This document shows positions 35,190-50,600 of a stretch of DNA of 64,000 nucleotides, piece after piece (the first letter of the stretch is position 1; every line of letters starts with the position of its first letter). This stretch comes from Polydactylus sextarius. Lineage: Eukaryota > Chordata > Actinopteri > Polynemidae. The notes below the pieces were generated by a model. It was given only the letters and a program-made list of their open reading frames with translations. It was not told where the DNA came from and ran no database searches. The translations under genes were made by a program, and so were the position numbers. Where the stretch lies: the NCBI GenBank assembly GCA_016801845.1, contig CM028916.1, forward strand, positions 14,690,014-14,754,013, in the 5' to 3' direction.

Positions 35190-38100
35190 GTAAGATGCCC
35201 ATCTTTGATGATGGCATCACCATCCCATTGTGTTATGCATCTGTGACACCCTATCTGCTGTAATCCTATTAGGATTGATTTACCTTAGTAAGAGAGTAAA
35301 TTTATCAACACTACACCCATCACTGGAAAAAAAAAAAAAAACACAACTTCCACACAGCATCACAGTCAATATGATGATATGATATGATATGAAAATTTGT
35401 TTTAGTTTTTTCACAGCTTCAGCATAGTGGTTATAATTAATCCTCCATTGCTGCATCCAAGGCGTGCATCTCTTCACAGTGGGCTATTCAGCACTGACTC
35501 ATTTTTTTCTGTAGGGATTCACCGAGACACGACTTAACACACTACAGGCTCCAAAAGTAGTAGAATTTTAAAGCCGAGAATATGAATTTATGCTGATATT
35601 GAGTCTTCACAGCAGCTGACAAAGTGTGACCTATAGCATAGAGAAGCTCCCGTTGGTACTTTGGTCAGAGCTGTCAGCTGGTGGAATTTGCCGGTTGTCG
35701 TAATGCACATAATAGACATGCAGCCTTTTGATTTGGAGCAAAGGTCATATATGCACTCTCTAGAATAATGCAACCCCATCCCTGGCCAAACAGCACCTGG
35801 CACTATCACTGCTCTAACCAAACATCAGTGAGAGATTTTTATAGCTCTCATTCTGGCCACTTTAAGTGTGTCTGTGTCTCTCAGAGGGGGGGATGTCTAA
35901 AGCTGCCATGGCATCACCACAGTGTTGTGATATTCCTGTAGCAAGCCAGGTTGAGGAGGAGATAGTAAAGGCCTCTGGCTATCATCATTTTTGGTCTGCT
36001 AGCAGGAGAGAGAAGGAATTTTTTATCTCATTATGTATATCAGCTCTTCTCCCACCGTGGACACTGCTCAGCCACATTAAGATATCGAATTTTATTTCAG
36101 TGCAGGGCGGAAAAGCATGAAACTTTTACCCACAAGAGACTCTAAGTATGCTATCGACAGAATAATGTGATTAAATTGTCAGAGAAAATGCTGATATTTT
36201 GACTAGAGGGCCATTGAGAAAGAGAATTAATATATTCAGTGGAAATATTAGTGTAATTAATATAAATATAATATGGTATGCACTTTTGTAACCTTACTTC
36301 TCTTTCAACTTTTGTAGAGTAAATATTAGATTGCATTTTAATCTACAGCACCATCACCTGTGAATGTTTTTGAATGCATGTGATAATCAAAAGCCTTATC
36401 AGGAAGAGGTTGACATGAAGCCAGGCTTTGATCACTAAGGGGATAAGAAGGGGGGGTGTTGTGGCAGTCTTGAGTTTAACATCTATTGTGATGCCAATAA
36501 CTCATCTGCAGCAAATAAAATGCAGCAGTGCTGTTTTAATTCAGGCATGAGCTGAGGGAGACTTTAAGTCTTGTTTTCATTAGCTGCCCACGGGGTAATT
36601 TGGTGAGTGGTGTTGCACGAACAACTTTTTGTGGATAGATGTTTTTCAAAAAATATTCCACGCAGGCAAAATCAATTGGGTGGGTCGCCCTTACTAACTA
36701 TCAAAAAATGTCTGTCCTCTCTTGCTCAGGCTTAAAAAATATCTCTAATGTGATGACTTTAGCTTTCAACTACTGTTGTCACTCCTCTCATGCTGGTGTC
36801 ATAACCTGTAGATATTAACTTTGGTGTTGCCTTTGCACACATACCCAGAATGTCATGTTGACACTACTACCATTGCAGAGCAGTGACAGGGCCGAGCAGT
36901 TGGTAAGAGCGTCTGGCAGTGCTCGTCTTTCCTGACCGTGCACTCTACATTCTGACAAGGTCACCGTCGGTAGAAACTGAATCAGATGGCGTGCAGGCGA
37001 ATCTCAAAATGGAGCCAAAAATGAAAGGAGAATATTAAACATTGCACTTGTCTCTTTTGACAGCCTTTCCCTCACTCTTCAAGGCCTCTATTTTCCACTA
37101 CAGCACAGACAGTAGGATGTGACACTTCAGCAGGAAGTGATGACTTGGCATTTCTCCCTGCATTTGGTTTGCATAGGCATAACTACACATGACCGGGCTC
37201 GGCTATCTGTGACAGTCGATCCCCTAAAAAGCACAGCAAGAGTGACAACACTGACGAAATGTGGTGGTACCTGTCAAAATGACAAAGTCTGACCATACTA
37301 CTCTGTTAGTTGCCTGTATGATAGTTAACAAGTAAATAGATGTACATTTTTACTGCTTTTACCATTTAGGTTTTGTTGCCTCTTATGTTTCCAGACTCAG
37401 TAGCACAGGAATGCATTTCCACTCACAGAAAGCAGGCCTAGATGGAGGTAGCAGACGTTGTGGTGATGTTGAAGGATCCAAAGTGGTTAATGTGGAGACC
37501 CATCCTAATTGAGTCAAAGCTCTCCTCAGGGTCCCACTTAATTGGACTGAGCCTAAGAAATGAGAATGTATCATTACTCAGAGACAGCCTGAGTCTCTCT
37601 GCAACTTACCCTACTCAGCTGCCATTCAGATGGATAGCAACTGCACACGCTGCCTGAAATAGTGGCCCAGGAAATCTCCTAAAAGCAAAGTTAACCTCTT
37701 CATTGATCTACTATGAAGTATGATTCTTGTATAATTATCAGGTACACATGGCAGGACTGATTTTTTTTTTTTTTTTTTTTTTTTTGTGACTGAATTTAGT
37801 AGGCTTGACGTGTACCACACTGTGACCATATTTTAAAGTTACAACATCAGATACTTTTGTTTTAAGAATATGAGAAAAATCCAAACCACCCAAAATGTTT
37901 TTTAAAAAAATAATCCTGACAAATCTGAAGAAATCTCCTACACCCTCATGTTTTAGAGGCTGAAAGTGGCCAGTGGAACTTTTGCTTTATAGATGACTCA
38001 TGTTTTTCCTCTCTTTTTCTCTTTGTCCAAACCGGTCGAGGCAGATGGCCGCCCACTCTTGAGTCTGGTTCTGCTGGAGGTTTCTTCCATTTAAAAAGGA

Positions 38101-41100
38101 CTTTTGCCTCTTCACTGTTGCCAAGTGCTTGCTCACTGTGGGAACTTTGGTTTTTTTTTTTTTTTTTTCTACAATATTGTAAAGTGAGGATAAATGTATT
38201 TTAATATTTGAATTGAATTAAATCAAATTGATCATGCTAATAGTTTTGTACTAATATTCTGCTGATTGTGGAACAGAAATGATCAGTTTATCAATAACTC
38301 AGTAATGTTAAATGCAGAATTGCCAAGTATATCTATATTAACTTGTCAAATGTGTTGTAGGTTTTTAGATTTTTGACTGTTGGACGGCAATGTAAGTTTG
38401 GGATTAGTATTAGTATAGTATGTCAGTGCCACCAGTGTTTATACAGTATTTTTGAAGGGTGGTTTGTGTATTGTATGGATGTGATAAGGAAGATATGTTG
38501 CAAAAGTACATTGGTGGGTACACCCAGACCCAGTATCGGTATCTGGACGTTCCACACCCATACATCTGAAAGATGACACTGTGGTTGAGCACCATGCAGG
38601 CCCCTCTCTACTCTGTGTCCCTTCATACTGTTTACCCAGCTGGTTGGCTCCTTCCACAGACCCTAGATCAGTGTGGGACACTTTGAAACAGTTTCAGCTG
38701 TTGAAAGGCGATGAGTGTGTGGTTGCTGGCCTGTTTCTGATAAGTGCTGTTTTGTAACAGGGAGGGCTGAGCATTGTGGGGTGCCTGACCCTTGGCCTTG
38801 CTTTCAGTTTTTAGGATTGTGTTATGGAATTCAGGTGGTAGGACTGTTTATGTGGGTTTTGTTTGAGCATATGAAGTGTCTTTAACTATCAACAAAAAGA
38901 CATGGTGGCTAGTTGATAGGAGGACAAAGGTTTATTGCTTCACCATCTGTCACTGTTGTTGTAGGATAATACAACTGTTATCAGCAATATTTCTAAACAT
39001 GTTGTGTTGCATAGTCTGGATGCTACAGTTACAGTAGTATGAAAGTTATTTGTCACACCACCATAATAAATGAATTTGCTCTCAGGCACTATGTCCCAGG
39101 GGCTGTAGCTCCAGTATTAGACATCTGCAGATTTCTTTTCTTGCCCACAAAACTGCAATAGAAAGTGAGTGTGCGTAGTACAGATTCATTGCCCAATCAC
39201 TGTCTTTTTTGCAATTCTCTTCTAACCTCACCTATGCTGTCACCATGAACATTAACAGGATTTCAGCCCTTCAGTGAAGCAGTGGTGCTAAAACTTGCAC
39301 AGAAGCAGAAAGAGTCTGATAACCACAGTGATGGTCTGTTGCTAGGCAGTAACTATGCAGCAGTCTCTTCATGTGTTTTCTGCCTTCTCACATTTACTTT
39401 TAAGCATCTCTTTCTCTTTAGCATGTTATCATCCCCTATATTTTTCTTTATTCTTTGTCCCTCTCTCTCTGTCTGTCTCTGTATGTCTTTGTATGTTATG
39501 TTTCTACATTGCATAATCATCATTCCTCCCTCCTTCTGTGCTTTCATCCTCCACCGCCTCCCTCTCCCCCTCCTTTGGAACCCCCCTCGCCCCCACCCAC
39601 TACTCTGTAGTTCAACGAGTGCAGCAATGTGCAGCTGTAGCTGAGAGTGTCTTCATCTGAGCTTATGAGACTCTGGTATAGGCTGATCATTGATGGCCCG
39701 GTCATTTGAGAGAGGTCGACAGACGCCCTGGGGACCTCGACTGATTTGCTCTTGGCCCTTCATTGTTCTGTATTTTCTGCCAGCTAATAGATTTATACGC
39801 ATCTAACCCGACTCTACACACTGCTGTCTATTCATTACACCCAAATAAGCAAGACAATAGCAAGGGAGCAACTGACAGAAATAATAGGGGCATAGCAGGC
39901 AAGTTACATGGATTTGACTCCTGCTCAGACAGAATCACAGTTTGCTGGGATTTCTTTGTTCTGTTTCAGCTGACAGTCTGTCCACTCATGCTAATAGCAG
40001 AGAGTGGATGCCCATTAATGATGGCGGATGAGTCTCAGGAAGAGTGTGGGGCCTGGAGAGAGACCTGGTTAATAATACATGCAAATTGTCAGAAGCTTTT
40101 AAATAAAGCACATCAACGACACTTTGCCAATCACAACCTGCTACGCTCTGCCCACTTGGCCACACATTTCAGCAGCACTTGAGTCGTGAGTCGTTGCTGC
40201 TTTATGTGCATCTTGTGATTTAGAAATGTTGATACGTTGGTATTTTACAACACTGGTCATCTGCCTGCTGGTCACCCGCGAAATGTCTGTTCTGCATAGT
40301 CATCAAGGGATGATCGTGATTTGTCACTGTCACTTCAGCTTTTTAAACCTTGGTTTTTGCAGTGATTGCGCAACAGGAACTTGTTTGCCTTCCTCTGTCT
40401 TTTTCTCTGCTGACATCGATACTGAAAACATGAATGAGTGGCATGCATGGATCATGTGATCGCCGGGTGGCTGTGGGTAATCCTTGTGCGTTCCATTCTG
40501 GACAAGTCACTATGGTAGAGGTTACGAGAGGTCAGAGCCCCTCAGAGAAAATTATAGAAACAAATCTACACCTTGTATTTGAGGAGGATTTAAATGTAAT
40601 TCTTTCTTTATGTTGTGTATTTCTTATATCATTTACAGTGAGATGGTATAGAAGAAACACATTTGGGGTCAGTGCTGATCAGTCTCTCTTACAGTGTGCA
40701 CCTGCTATGGCCACCACGCCCATCCATGCCTGCTCCTTCCTGCAGCTTCTGTCAGCACAGACAGCTGGGAGACATATGTTGCCAAAAAGCAGCACCCTAA
40801 TATCCACTTCCTCTCCAAAAATCCATCCCCTGTTCCTCTCGGGATCAGTTACTCTACCAGGATCATTTACTAATAATGTCAATGCCAAATTGAATGTCCA
40901 GGTTTGGGGGGTGGTGGTATTTATTTATTTATTTTTAGGATAATGACTGTCTTCTTACCAGTAAGTGTGCATACAGCACTCAGCTTTACCTTCGCTGCTG
41001 CATCTCTCTGAGATTACTGCATGTGCTGTATATGAGGTCTATTTATCACAAGTTGTTACTGCTGTGTTGGGAGAAAAAAATCAGGGTGTGCTCAGTTTAT

Positions 41101-44100
41101 GCAAAAGTAATCACATACTGCATTGTTCACCGCTCAGAATCACTTTGCTGCTGCTTTTGAGAGTTTTGGTCTGCAATGAAATGTGGAGTGGCCTGTTACT
41201 GATCTCTATCAACTGTGTGTATGTGAGGAGGCAATTATAAACACTGAAATAATAAAATGTCATCTTATACAAGAAATTATTGTCTTAATTTGAAGTAATT
41301 GAATTCTTTATGTTGATTTTCAAAGAAAAAATTAAACTGGAAACATGATATGGGCTTTTTATAAACATCCATACATTTCCTACTGGGAAACCCCAGTGCA
41401 TCATTTTGACAATTTATACCATAAACTGTTTTTTTTCCCTTTTAGTTGCAGAGTCATCATATCCGAGACCCAATATTTATGCACTATATTGGATAATAAC
41501 TGGGTTGAGGAAACTTTCATATATGAAATCTATTTATAAAAATAGTATTTTTCTTTAATTTTAACTGTAAAACAAACTGATTGCAATGTATTAGATGTAA
41601 ACTAATAAATGTAATAAATAACAAGGGAAAGGTGGTTGTTGAGTGCCATGTTGTTTATGTTCAACCAAATACCCAGAAGTTGTTCTTTTACAAAATGTCA
41701 CTTCTCATATTTCAGTGTTGTGTGTTTTGGGTGGCCATCAGTTGTAGAATGTAAAGTGGACTTGAATAGAAAGTGACAGTTATGAGATAAAAATGTCTCA
41801 TCCACCAAACAGTATATTTATCTTTCCTTCTAGCCTAGCATAAATGTTTGGAACAAATGCATGTGTTTATTTGTCTCTACAGTGGAGTCTGGTGTGTGAC
41901 TCAGCATGGAAAGTCCATATTGCAAAATTCTCTCTGTTGGTGGGATCCATCTTTGGATACCTGGTGTTTGGAATCCTAGCTGATTGGTAAGTTCTTTCAC
42001 ACCAACTCCTATAGACTGATATGTTGTACTGAAATGTCTTTCTTACATTAAAACTCCAAATTTATACTTTAATCCATAGGTTTGGCCGCCACCCAGTGCT
42101 TATCATATCGGTGCTGTTCATGCTGGTGTTTGGTCTGACCGTGGCCTTCTCTGTCAACGTCCCCATGTTCAGCACCTTGCGCTTCTTTGAGGGTTTCTGC
42201 CTCGCAGGGATCACACTTTCTCTCTACGTCCTCAGTAAGTACATATCTGCTCTGCAGCATTCAGAATGCTTGAGGTGCTGTTTTTAAACCCGCCCCTCCA
42301 AGAAGAGGAAATATTTTAACCCATGGCCCTTCAGGTTGCATTTGAACCTTTTGAGAACTACTATGTTGCTTTGTTTCAGGTTTATAGCAAGTCAATGTTT
42401 ATGACATTTGTACTGAGCAGAGGAGGTGACAGGAAATTGCTACCATAGCGATATAGTAATAGTGTGAGGAAAATGTATGCCTATTCTGTGAAAACTTTGT
42501 GGCCGTTTTATTTGTAGGTCGAACTGGTTTTCTGTGGGACTTGCACTGCAAGTTTAGAGCTTTAAGGAGTGGTTTCCATTATTAGGGAGTATTAGTAATC
42601 TTAGTTCTTCATATTAATGTTTCTCATCTCTATTTTATTTTATTGTGGCAAATTTCTCATCCCAAAATATTATAATTTATATATTAAGTCTGTCACAGCA
42701 TTACAGATGAGAGGATAATTCCATAATAATTATTGCAATTTTAATTTTATCCATACCATCCTGTCCTAATACTTAATAACCTCCCACTGTTCCTCTTCTC
42801 ACAAATAACTTGACATATTCAATCAAAAACCTATTCCACTTTCATTATTATATGTAGCTGAGGATAGCATTAAGCTAAAAGAAGAGTAATCGTTTTGCGG
42901 TGACCTCGTCTAACATTTATTAAACTGAATGCTGTTATCAGGATAAATTCTCATTACTGAGAAACTGCCAGTCTCCTTATCCTTGAAGTGAACACTTTAA
43001 TTTTCATTTAGATGCACCCTCATGTATCTTTTACTGAGATTTTAATCTTTGTTGCTGCTAATCAATAATCTGATAATGACAGCAAGGGTAGGGGGTGGTG
43101 TGGGAACTTGTCTTCACAATAGCTTCACACGTCACAGCAGGAAGAGTCTAATGTTCATAGAGATGAATTATCTCCATAGATGAGGCCTTCTCTCTGCACA
43201 GTAATGGTTTAAATAATTTCTTCTGTGGGAATGCTGCACAGGAAAGAATGGGAGGAAAGGGACGGTTTTGATAGCGTCCCGATAACGGGCGTCGCGGCTG
43301 ATGCACATTCTGGTCGGAGCAATGGATCCTTAAAAGCCTCTTTGGCCTTGGTAATTGACCGGTGCAGAGAGAGGTTGCAAAAGTGGAGGGAAAGGGAAGA
43401 TGAGAGTGAGGGATGGAGCAAGGGCGAGATGATGAAGGAAGGGGCCCCTAAATGTCCTTGTCATTCTAATTTACTTCACACCATATACCTCTAAAAGCTT
43501 TGCCTCACTCCCAAAATAGCAGGACCGTTTAGTCTCAGGGCAGAGGAAACTGGGCGTGGCAGAAGGAGACAAAGGCGTGGAGTTCAACCGTACTCTACAG
43601 TGACTTATTAAATTCAAACGAACTCAATGACAGCAGCCTTTGTTTTTTTAAATTAGCACGCAGCTACAGTTTAATAAATCGGTGTCTCTCAACCTGGTGG
43701 GTAGAACATAATAGGGGTTGGAAGAATTGTGCAATGATGTCGTAGAAACAATATTTGTACCATACAAGCTCATAGAGCACATTTTTTTCTTGTATCTAAT
43801 TTTAAGTCTTATCTTAATCTGCAAGTTGTAAACTTGACATTGATAAATCAATTTAATGTCAATTGAAGGAAGAAATAAGTACGCATATGAAAACATAAAT
43901 TAAACACCTGACAAATGGTTGAATGTAAGAGCAGCAGAGCAGGGGAGAGGAGGAGCAAACCACTCAACATTATAGAAATACATATTGTATTTGAAATGAT
44001 TTTGTTATTTCAACAGCTACACTGATGCAGGGCCACATAGCCCAATTATTGTAAGTCAGAGTAAAAATTATGTTCTTTTCACCTCATATCTCCTCTCCTT

Positions 44101-47100
44101 GGCTTCTTATTACTATTATTTCAGGTGTTTTAAGATGGACCTTGAACTCTGCTCTGAACAGCAGACTTTATATAGTGATCTGCTCTTAACACAGCCCATT
44201 CACCCAAATCAGTCATCTTGAGTAGTATTATATGGATGGATGGAATATAAAATGTACTTTTATGAATGGATGGCTTTTGACTATACCGCGCTGACCAGTA
44301 GAGCCCTCACCAATCTAAAGAAGCAAAAGGAACATTTACCTCAGTTATACATGATGGTTGTGGTAGGTTGTAGATGTTCTAGATGTAGGTTAGGTATTGA
44401 AATAATAGCAAGTACTCTTTGTTTGCATGTTTTTTTTTTTGATAATATCAGACTAATCAAACAAAGATAACAGTGGTTGCAGAATAGACAAGAAAAAACT
44501 ACTATGATATATACTATCAACATCCATACTTCAAATTATAGTGTCATATAAATTGTAGGCCATAGCACCCAGACTTAATTACAGGCATTTAATGTACTCA
44601 AGCATGCAAAAAAACTGGTGTTGCAGCATTCCAGATGTTTGTCTTGGGTATTTCCTGAAAACAGATGTTTTCCCATTTTTCACACGATTATAAATATTAA
44701 CAGGGGCATATATTGTATAGTATATCACTATGTTACATGGGTACATCTGTAATCTTTGTTGTCACTGATGTTGATGTGAACATGTGCGGATGGATTTGGG
44801 AAATTCATAATTCGTATCACCTATATTCTGTTACTTAATTTTGGAATTTTTATTTACTAGCTCTTGGATAGTTTTGTTTTTCAGTTGCTTTCAGAACAAA
44901 ATTATATTGATATTCACTGTTTTAGTCAGAAGCTGAGAGAGCTGACAGAATGCAACAGGCCAATTGACATCAGTAATTTTAGATTAATAAATTAATAGAA
45001 TGTGACCTGTCTGTGAATCATGCAAATCTTCTCAGAGAATAAAATTATAGAGCTGGAAATGAATATTATAAATCCCCTTTAATTATTCATCTTCCTTTCT
45101 CAGTACATACATTTAAGTCTTCATTCTCTCCTGCTCCTCCATTGTCCTCCCAATTGTTACATTCTTTGCATTTGCTATTCTGCCATGCAGCCTGCAGCCA
45201 ACAAAACAACAATATGGCGATTGTAGTGATTGCAGCGAGGTCACGAACAGTCTGTTGTTATAGGTGTTCTTTTCTTTATAGAGATGCCTTATGAAAGGCT
45301 GATGCAACAGTTTCCCCTCAACAATCGTATCTATGCACTTCTGTGTTTGAGCAATGTCTTAGAGTTTTAGAGGTTGTTAAGAGTATGTAACATGTTGTGT
45401 TTAAAGTTAATTAAAAAAAAGAAAAGTCACTATAGAGGTAGTCAGGCCCAAGTTAAAACCCAAGACCAGGATTATAGTCTGTTTAGATTCATTAGTTTTG
45501 ACAGTAAACACAATGTTTCTCATGGCCCTTTTCCCTCAGATTGTAATAAAAATAATTCAGACTACAAGTTCCTTAACTAATAAAGAGAAAACAAGCAGCT
45601 GGGCACAGTCCTGTCATCCAATCAGTCAGTTATATTTCCTCCTTGTTGTTGTTGCAGGCTTTTGTCATCTTGTTGTTCCTCATAAAATAATAATTAAACC
45701 AATTCACCTGCACCAGCTGCTTCATTTTTCTTATGACTGTCTGGAAGTGATAGAACCACGGCTTAGTGTATCTGGAAATTAAACAGGGTTTTAGTTGGAC
45801 ATACATTTGTTTAGGCTTTGCATATTTGTGTAGGTTTTGTGTAGCTAATCGCATACTGCTGCCCTTATTTCTGATCATGTGCGGTGCCTGTCACATGATA
45901 TTTACCCTGTAGCCACGCTATATTGACAAAACTCCACTTGAGCTGGTCTGAGAGTAGGAACACAGTGGTTCAATAACACATTACAGAGGAGAATCAATCC
46001 TTTTATTCCAATCCATTCTTTTAAGGGTATTCGAGGGTAAAACTAAAACAAAACTTCAAAACTTTGTTTTCATTCATTCATTGTTGTCTTGATGCCGTGT
46101 TAGTCATTTCTGCATGTAAAATTATAAATCACATGATCCTCTTTTGTGGCTGGCTTTGTTTTACTCTGCTTACAAAAGAAAAGTCAGAGACAAATCCCCA
46201 ACTTCAGCTGTGTTTGCACTGGAGACGTTACACTAATCCCCCTCACTCATCAGGCCATGAGCAATTAGGTCTTAGCTCATATATCGTGAAGCCTGGCCGC
46301 TCTTGTTTACCATCGTTGTCGCTGCTCTGGTGACAGCCCCGGTATATTGTATTTTAATGTCTGTCCAACCTCCCCCGCATGTGAATACAACACGGCATGA
46401 GGAATATGGTACAAACTTTTACTCCAATTCAAAGATTAACTTATTATATTTTGGTAATAAAAGATGAAAGGTCACTGCGGCTTATAAAATACATCTTTAG
46501 GCACCCTTCATTGTGACATTATGTGATGCAAATACACCTTTTTTTTACAACTGTGAGTTCCAGTTTTTATTAGTTGATAAGATAAAATGAGTACACTATA
46601 ACAAACAATGTTACACATCCTTGTGCACACAGAGACGGTTTGTTTCTGAGAAAAGGAACGTTAAGACTGGGAGGAATGTGAAGAGTGCACAGGCGATGGC
46701 TAAAGCAAGATTTTTTCACCTCTGAAGAGTGTCAGACTGAGAAACATGGTGATACAATTACACTGCCACTTCAAGTGAAAGTGAAGTGTTATATATTAAA
46801 ATGAAGCCCTTGCATGTACAAACCAGACTAATGCATCACCACCAGTGCACTGATCTATAATATGTTGGCTCCAAAGTATACCAGCAGAACAGCAAAGCCG
46901 ATAGATATAGAAAGTCATCTGATGCAACGCTGCTATTTATACCACAGTGCTCCATCAGTGTGTGCTAGCCTTTTTAGCGTCACAGCAGCAGGGCAGGCCA
47001 GAGGGGAAAGGCTCACAGTGCCTATAGCTCAGCATCATGGTTGCTGCTCACTAATACAATTTTTACAGTAAACAACCCCCCCAGCCCCCGTCGGCGAACC

Positions 47101-47608
47101 TCATCTCCCACCCCCTAACAAACAAACACACATTGCACATCAGTTAGCTGAGTCATGCTAGTTGGCAGCGCTGGATGTTTGTGTGAAAATTTTGTGATCA
47201 GCTTGAGACGAGGTGATTGCAGACTGGGGCAGTGGGCCAGAGCTTTGCTCTTATGTTTACACAGGTTATATCACACACTCATATCAGCTCTTTCGGGCAA
47301 AAGTCTATTGTTTTTTCGTAACACAGATTACACAGTTACGTTTCCCCCCCTGAAGTATTTATTTACAGCAAATACTAAAGTAGCATTATAACATTGTATG
47401 AGTGTGTGTGTTTGCCATGACTAAATGTTTTTTTTTTCTATCTCACACCTTTTAATTCACAACTAAAGACAACTATTAAATGTTTTTAAGAGGCAGGATT
47501 TTTTACTTGGAGTGGTACATATAATTTGCTTACAGTAGAGAGCAAATGCCTTTAAACTCCTTAAGAGGAGCACCGTGTCTCAATGAGATGCAACATGTCT
47601 GTACATGT

Positions 47609-47649
<41 letters not shown>

Positions 47650-50600
47650 CAGAGAGAAGCCTTGTAAAGATGGATACAGTAGACATACAGACAGAGATGG
47701 CGACAAACAGACAACAGGCAGAGCGCATGATTCTGTTGGGTCATGCACGATGAAGTGCTTCATCACTTTTCTATGTGTAACTTGTTTGACACACACTCGT
47801 GACTACTCTGTGTGTGGTGAGTTACATTTGACGATAGATGTTGTGGGACAAACTCATGCAAACGTTTTGGGAAAATAGCAAGCTCAAATTGCCATGAGCT
47901 TTGTTTACGTCACCTAAAAAAGTTAAAGGAACTTTCTGTAGTTTTAAATGAAGCGGCACATTCAAAACTATTCAAAATTTCAAGTGTAGCATAGGTGAGA
48001 TTAAAAATGATTTAAAAATATCAGTGTCGATTCGAACTTCATTTAGAAAAACCTTGCCCATTACTATACACAGAATCCCAATTATCAAACCATGCCCTGC
48101 AATGAAATTACTTTGTTTTCCAAACCGACCCAGTGCTGTGGTTTTATATTGAGCCTTGGCTAAAATACACACTGCATGCATTATTTATATAAACGGCTCA
48201 GATTTTGTTTAGTTAATCATTTCAGATGTTACTTATGGAAAAAAAAAGTTTTAAGCGTGAGTGAGAGAGAATGTGCAAGACAAGAAGGGACAGGCAAAGA
48301 TGTAAAAGGGATGTAAGAGGCGAAAAGTTAAAGTTAAATGTATGGTAAATTTTCAATATGGTAAATTTGCTGCCGACACACCCAGATACTCACACTGAAT
48401 TGATTGTACTGTTGGGTGTTTGCTGTCACTCCCTTTGTACATGAACACGTGAACTAGCAGTGTGGAAGTGATCGGCCACATAAAAGCAGACGAGGAAAGC
48501 ACTTTAACTGGAAACACAGGAAGGGGAGCCACATGTGATATAACTAGTGTTACAGCTCTCTGCTGTACTTTTGTGCTGCATGGAACTTATGTTGTGTAGA
48601 AAATTGATCACAGTCCCACTCAGAGGAAGCCAAAACCCATCTGTTGTCAACATCTGTTGAGAGCAGGTCTCATTGCACAGCCCTGGGCCCTGTTTTTTAT
48701 CTATTGTAACAATACAGTGCATTTTATTTCGAGACTGTCTCAGTGTGTCTTAACAAATCCGATCAAGTTCGACATAGACCTGTCTACACAACATTTATTG
48801 AACAATAACACAATAAAATACATTTTAAATTCATATGACTCTAAATGCCAATAGTAGTACTAAGTAGGAGGAAGTAAAACTGATAAAAGCACGCAGCAGT
48901 GCAGTAGCAAGAAATAAATGCTCTAATGTGCACAGATGGAATGAGTAAAGCAGTCTGTCTGTTTTTTTTTTTTTTTTTTTTTTTTTCTAAGACTGGGTAC
49001 CAAACTTCAGTACTTTCATGTTGCTGATCAAATTGCAAATGCCTTGTGATTTTCTACTTCAATGTAAATCACCAGCTTCAGAACAACTTCTGCTCAGTAA
49101 CAACACTGTAAAATCACATATGAGTGTTTCTAAAGTTCTAAGAAATCCACCAGAGTGAGAAATGTTTCATTCATAGTAGCTCAGTAATTTAAACTTGGAT
49201 TTAACATTTCAGAGGCTAGACCTTCAGGGCGTTCCTAATAAAAAAATAAGGCTTGTAACAGTAACCAGTCTACAACTTGTGTTATTTAAGTCAGATGTCA
49301 GATACACATTTAAATGATGTGAATTAAGTATTGGGCCAGGCTTTTTTTTATTAGCAGATAGCAGGACAAAAGGTAAGAGTATCTCAAGTGTATGTGAAGT
49401 GTGTTATTAAGTGAAAATATTTCAAAACAAAAACATTGCAAGAACGTTTCCTCTCGAATTCCTGATGTGCAATGTGTTTCCTTTTTTATTTTTAAGGGAT
49501 TTTAGGCAGCATACAAAGCCAAAGCTAATCATCTGGTCATCCGTCCTCCATGACATTTTATGTACATGGTTGTTTGTTCCCCTCCTGAATGCTTTCCTCC
49601 CATAGAGAGTAGATCAGTGCTCCTCTGCTCCTCTGTACAGGATGCTCAGTGATCACTTCCTGCTGCAGCAGCACCCTGTGTTTTGTCACATTAGCCAGGT
49701 CAGACCAGACCAGACAAGGCCGGTCCTCTTCACTGTTAACTTCACTGTGTGTTGCTTGTAATGAGTTGTTCTGTCTCTGTCAAGTCCTCTTGTTACCACA
49801 GCCAGTGTTGTGCAAGTTCACACTTAATTAGAGTGAGCTCAAGGATCAGGTCACAGCTTTAAAGCACACTAGTTCAGGTTCATAGTTCACAAGTTTGGAC
49901 GAGGTTCACAATCCCACAAATGGACCAAATCTCATTAACATTAACATAGCCACTAAAAGCTAAAATAATTACAGGCTATTACTATAGAACATGAAAAAAG
50001 GCAATTTCTTGTTGTAGGACTTTAACACAAACTGTACACAGAAGTTGCAAAATTGATTTAAAGTGTTGTTTACTTCCTGATTTTACTGGAGTAAAATATA
50101 CCTACACTGTTAAAAAATGATTTATGAATAATGGAAACTGTGACCTCTCTACATACAGATGTAGAGAAGTTCTCTGTGTGTTTATTTGTGTAAATGGCTT
50201 CCTATTGTGTCACTGTCAGATTTCAGGTTGTCGGTACAGTCTGAAAGGCAGCGTTCAGTGTTTGCCTTCTTCCTCTCCTTACCTGTACTTTCTGTTTGTG
50301 TGTTTGCCAATGACTGATGTCACTTGGCCTGACACGACCCGAGTCATGTCTGCCAGATCTGGACTTAAAAGAGAAAAGCTTTTAATTTTTCCACCATGTG
50401 CCTAGCACCACTGTAGCAGTATTGCACTGCCATCAGATACTGCTGAGGTAACTTTTTATTCACTCTGAGGGTTAAAAATGGTCTGAGAAATCTGAGACTG
50501 TGTGGGGAGTGCAAATGCATTTCGGACAAAGTGTGGTAGTTTCCATGATAAACAGGTTGAACTGTTGTCATCCTTCCCCTTAATCCATTCTTGCTGTTGC

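Noticed and set aside
36885..36990. Possible tRNA-derived SINE head (GCAGTTGGTAAGAGCGTC)
   Set aside because: Only an A-box-like stretch; no convincing B box, tail or duplicate copy seen in the window.
40434..40943. 169-codon frame in slc22a23 intron 1
   Set aside because: No recognisable domain, no splice context and unremarkable codon use; length is within chance for 64 kb.
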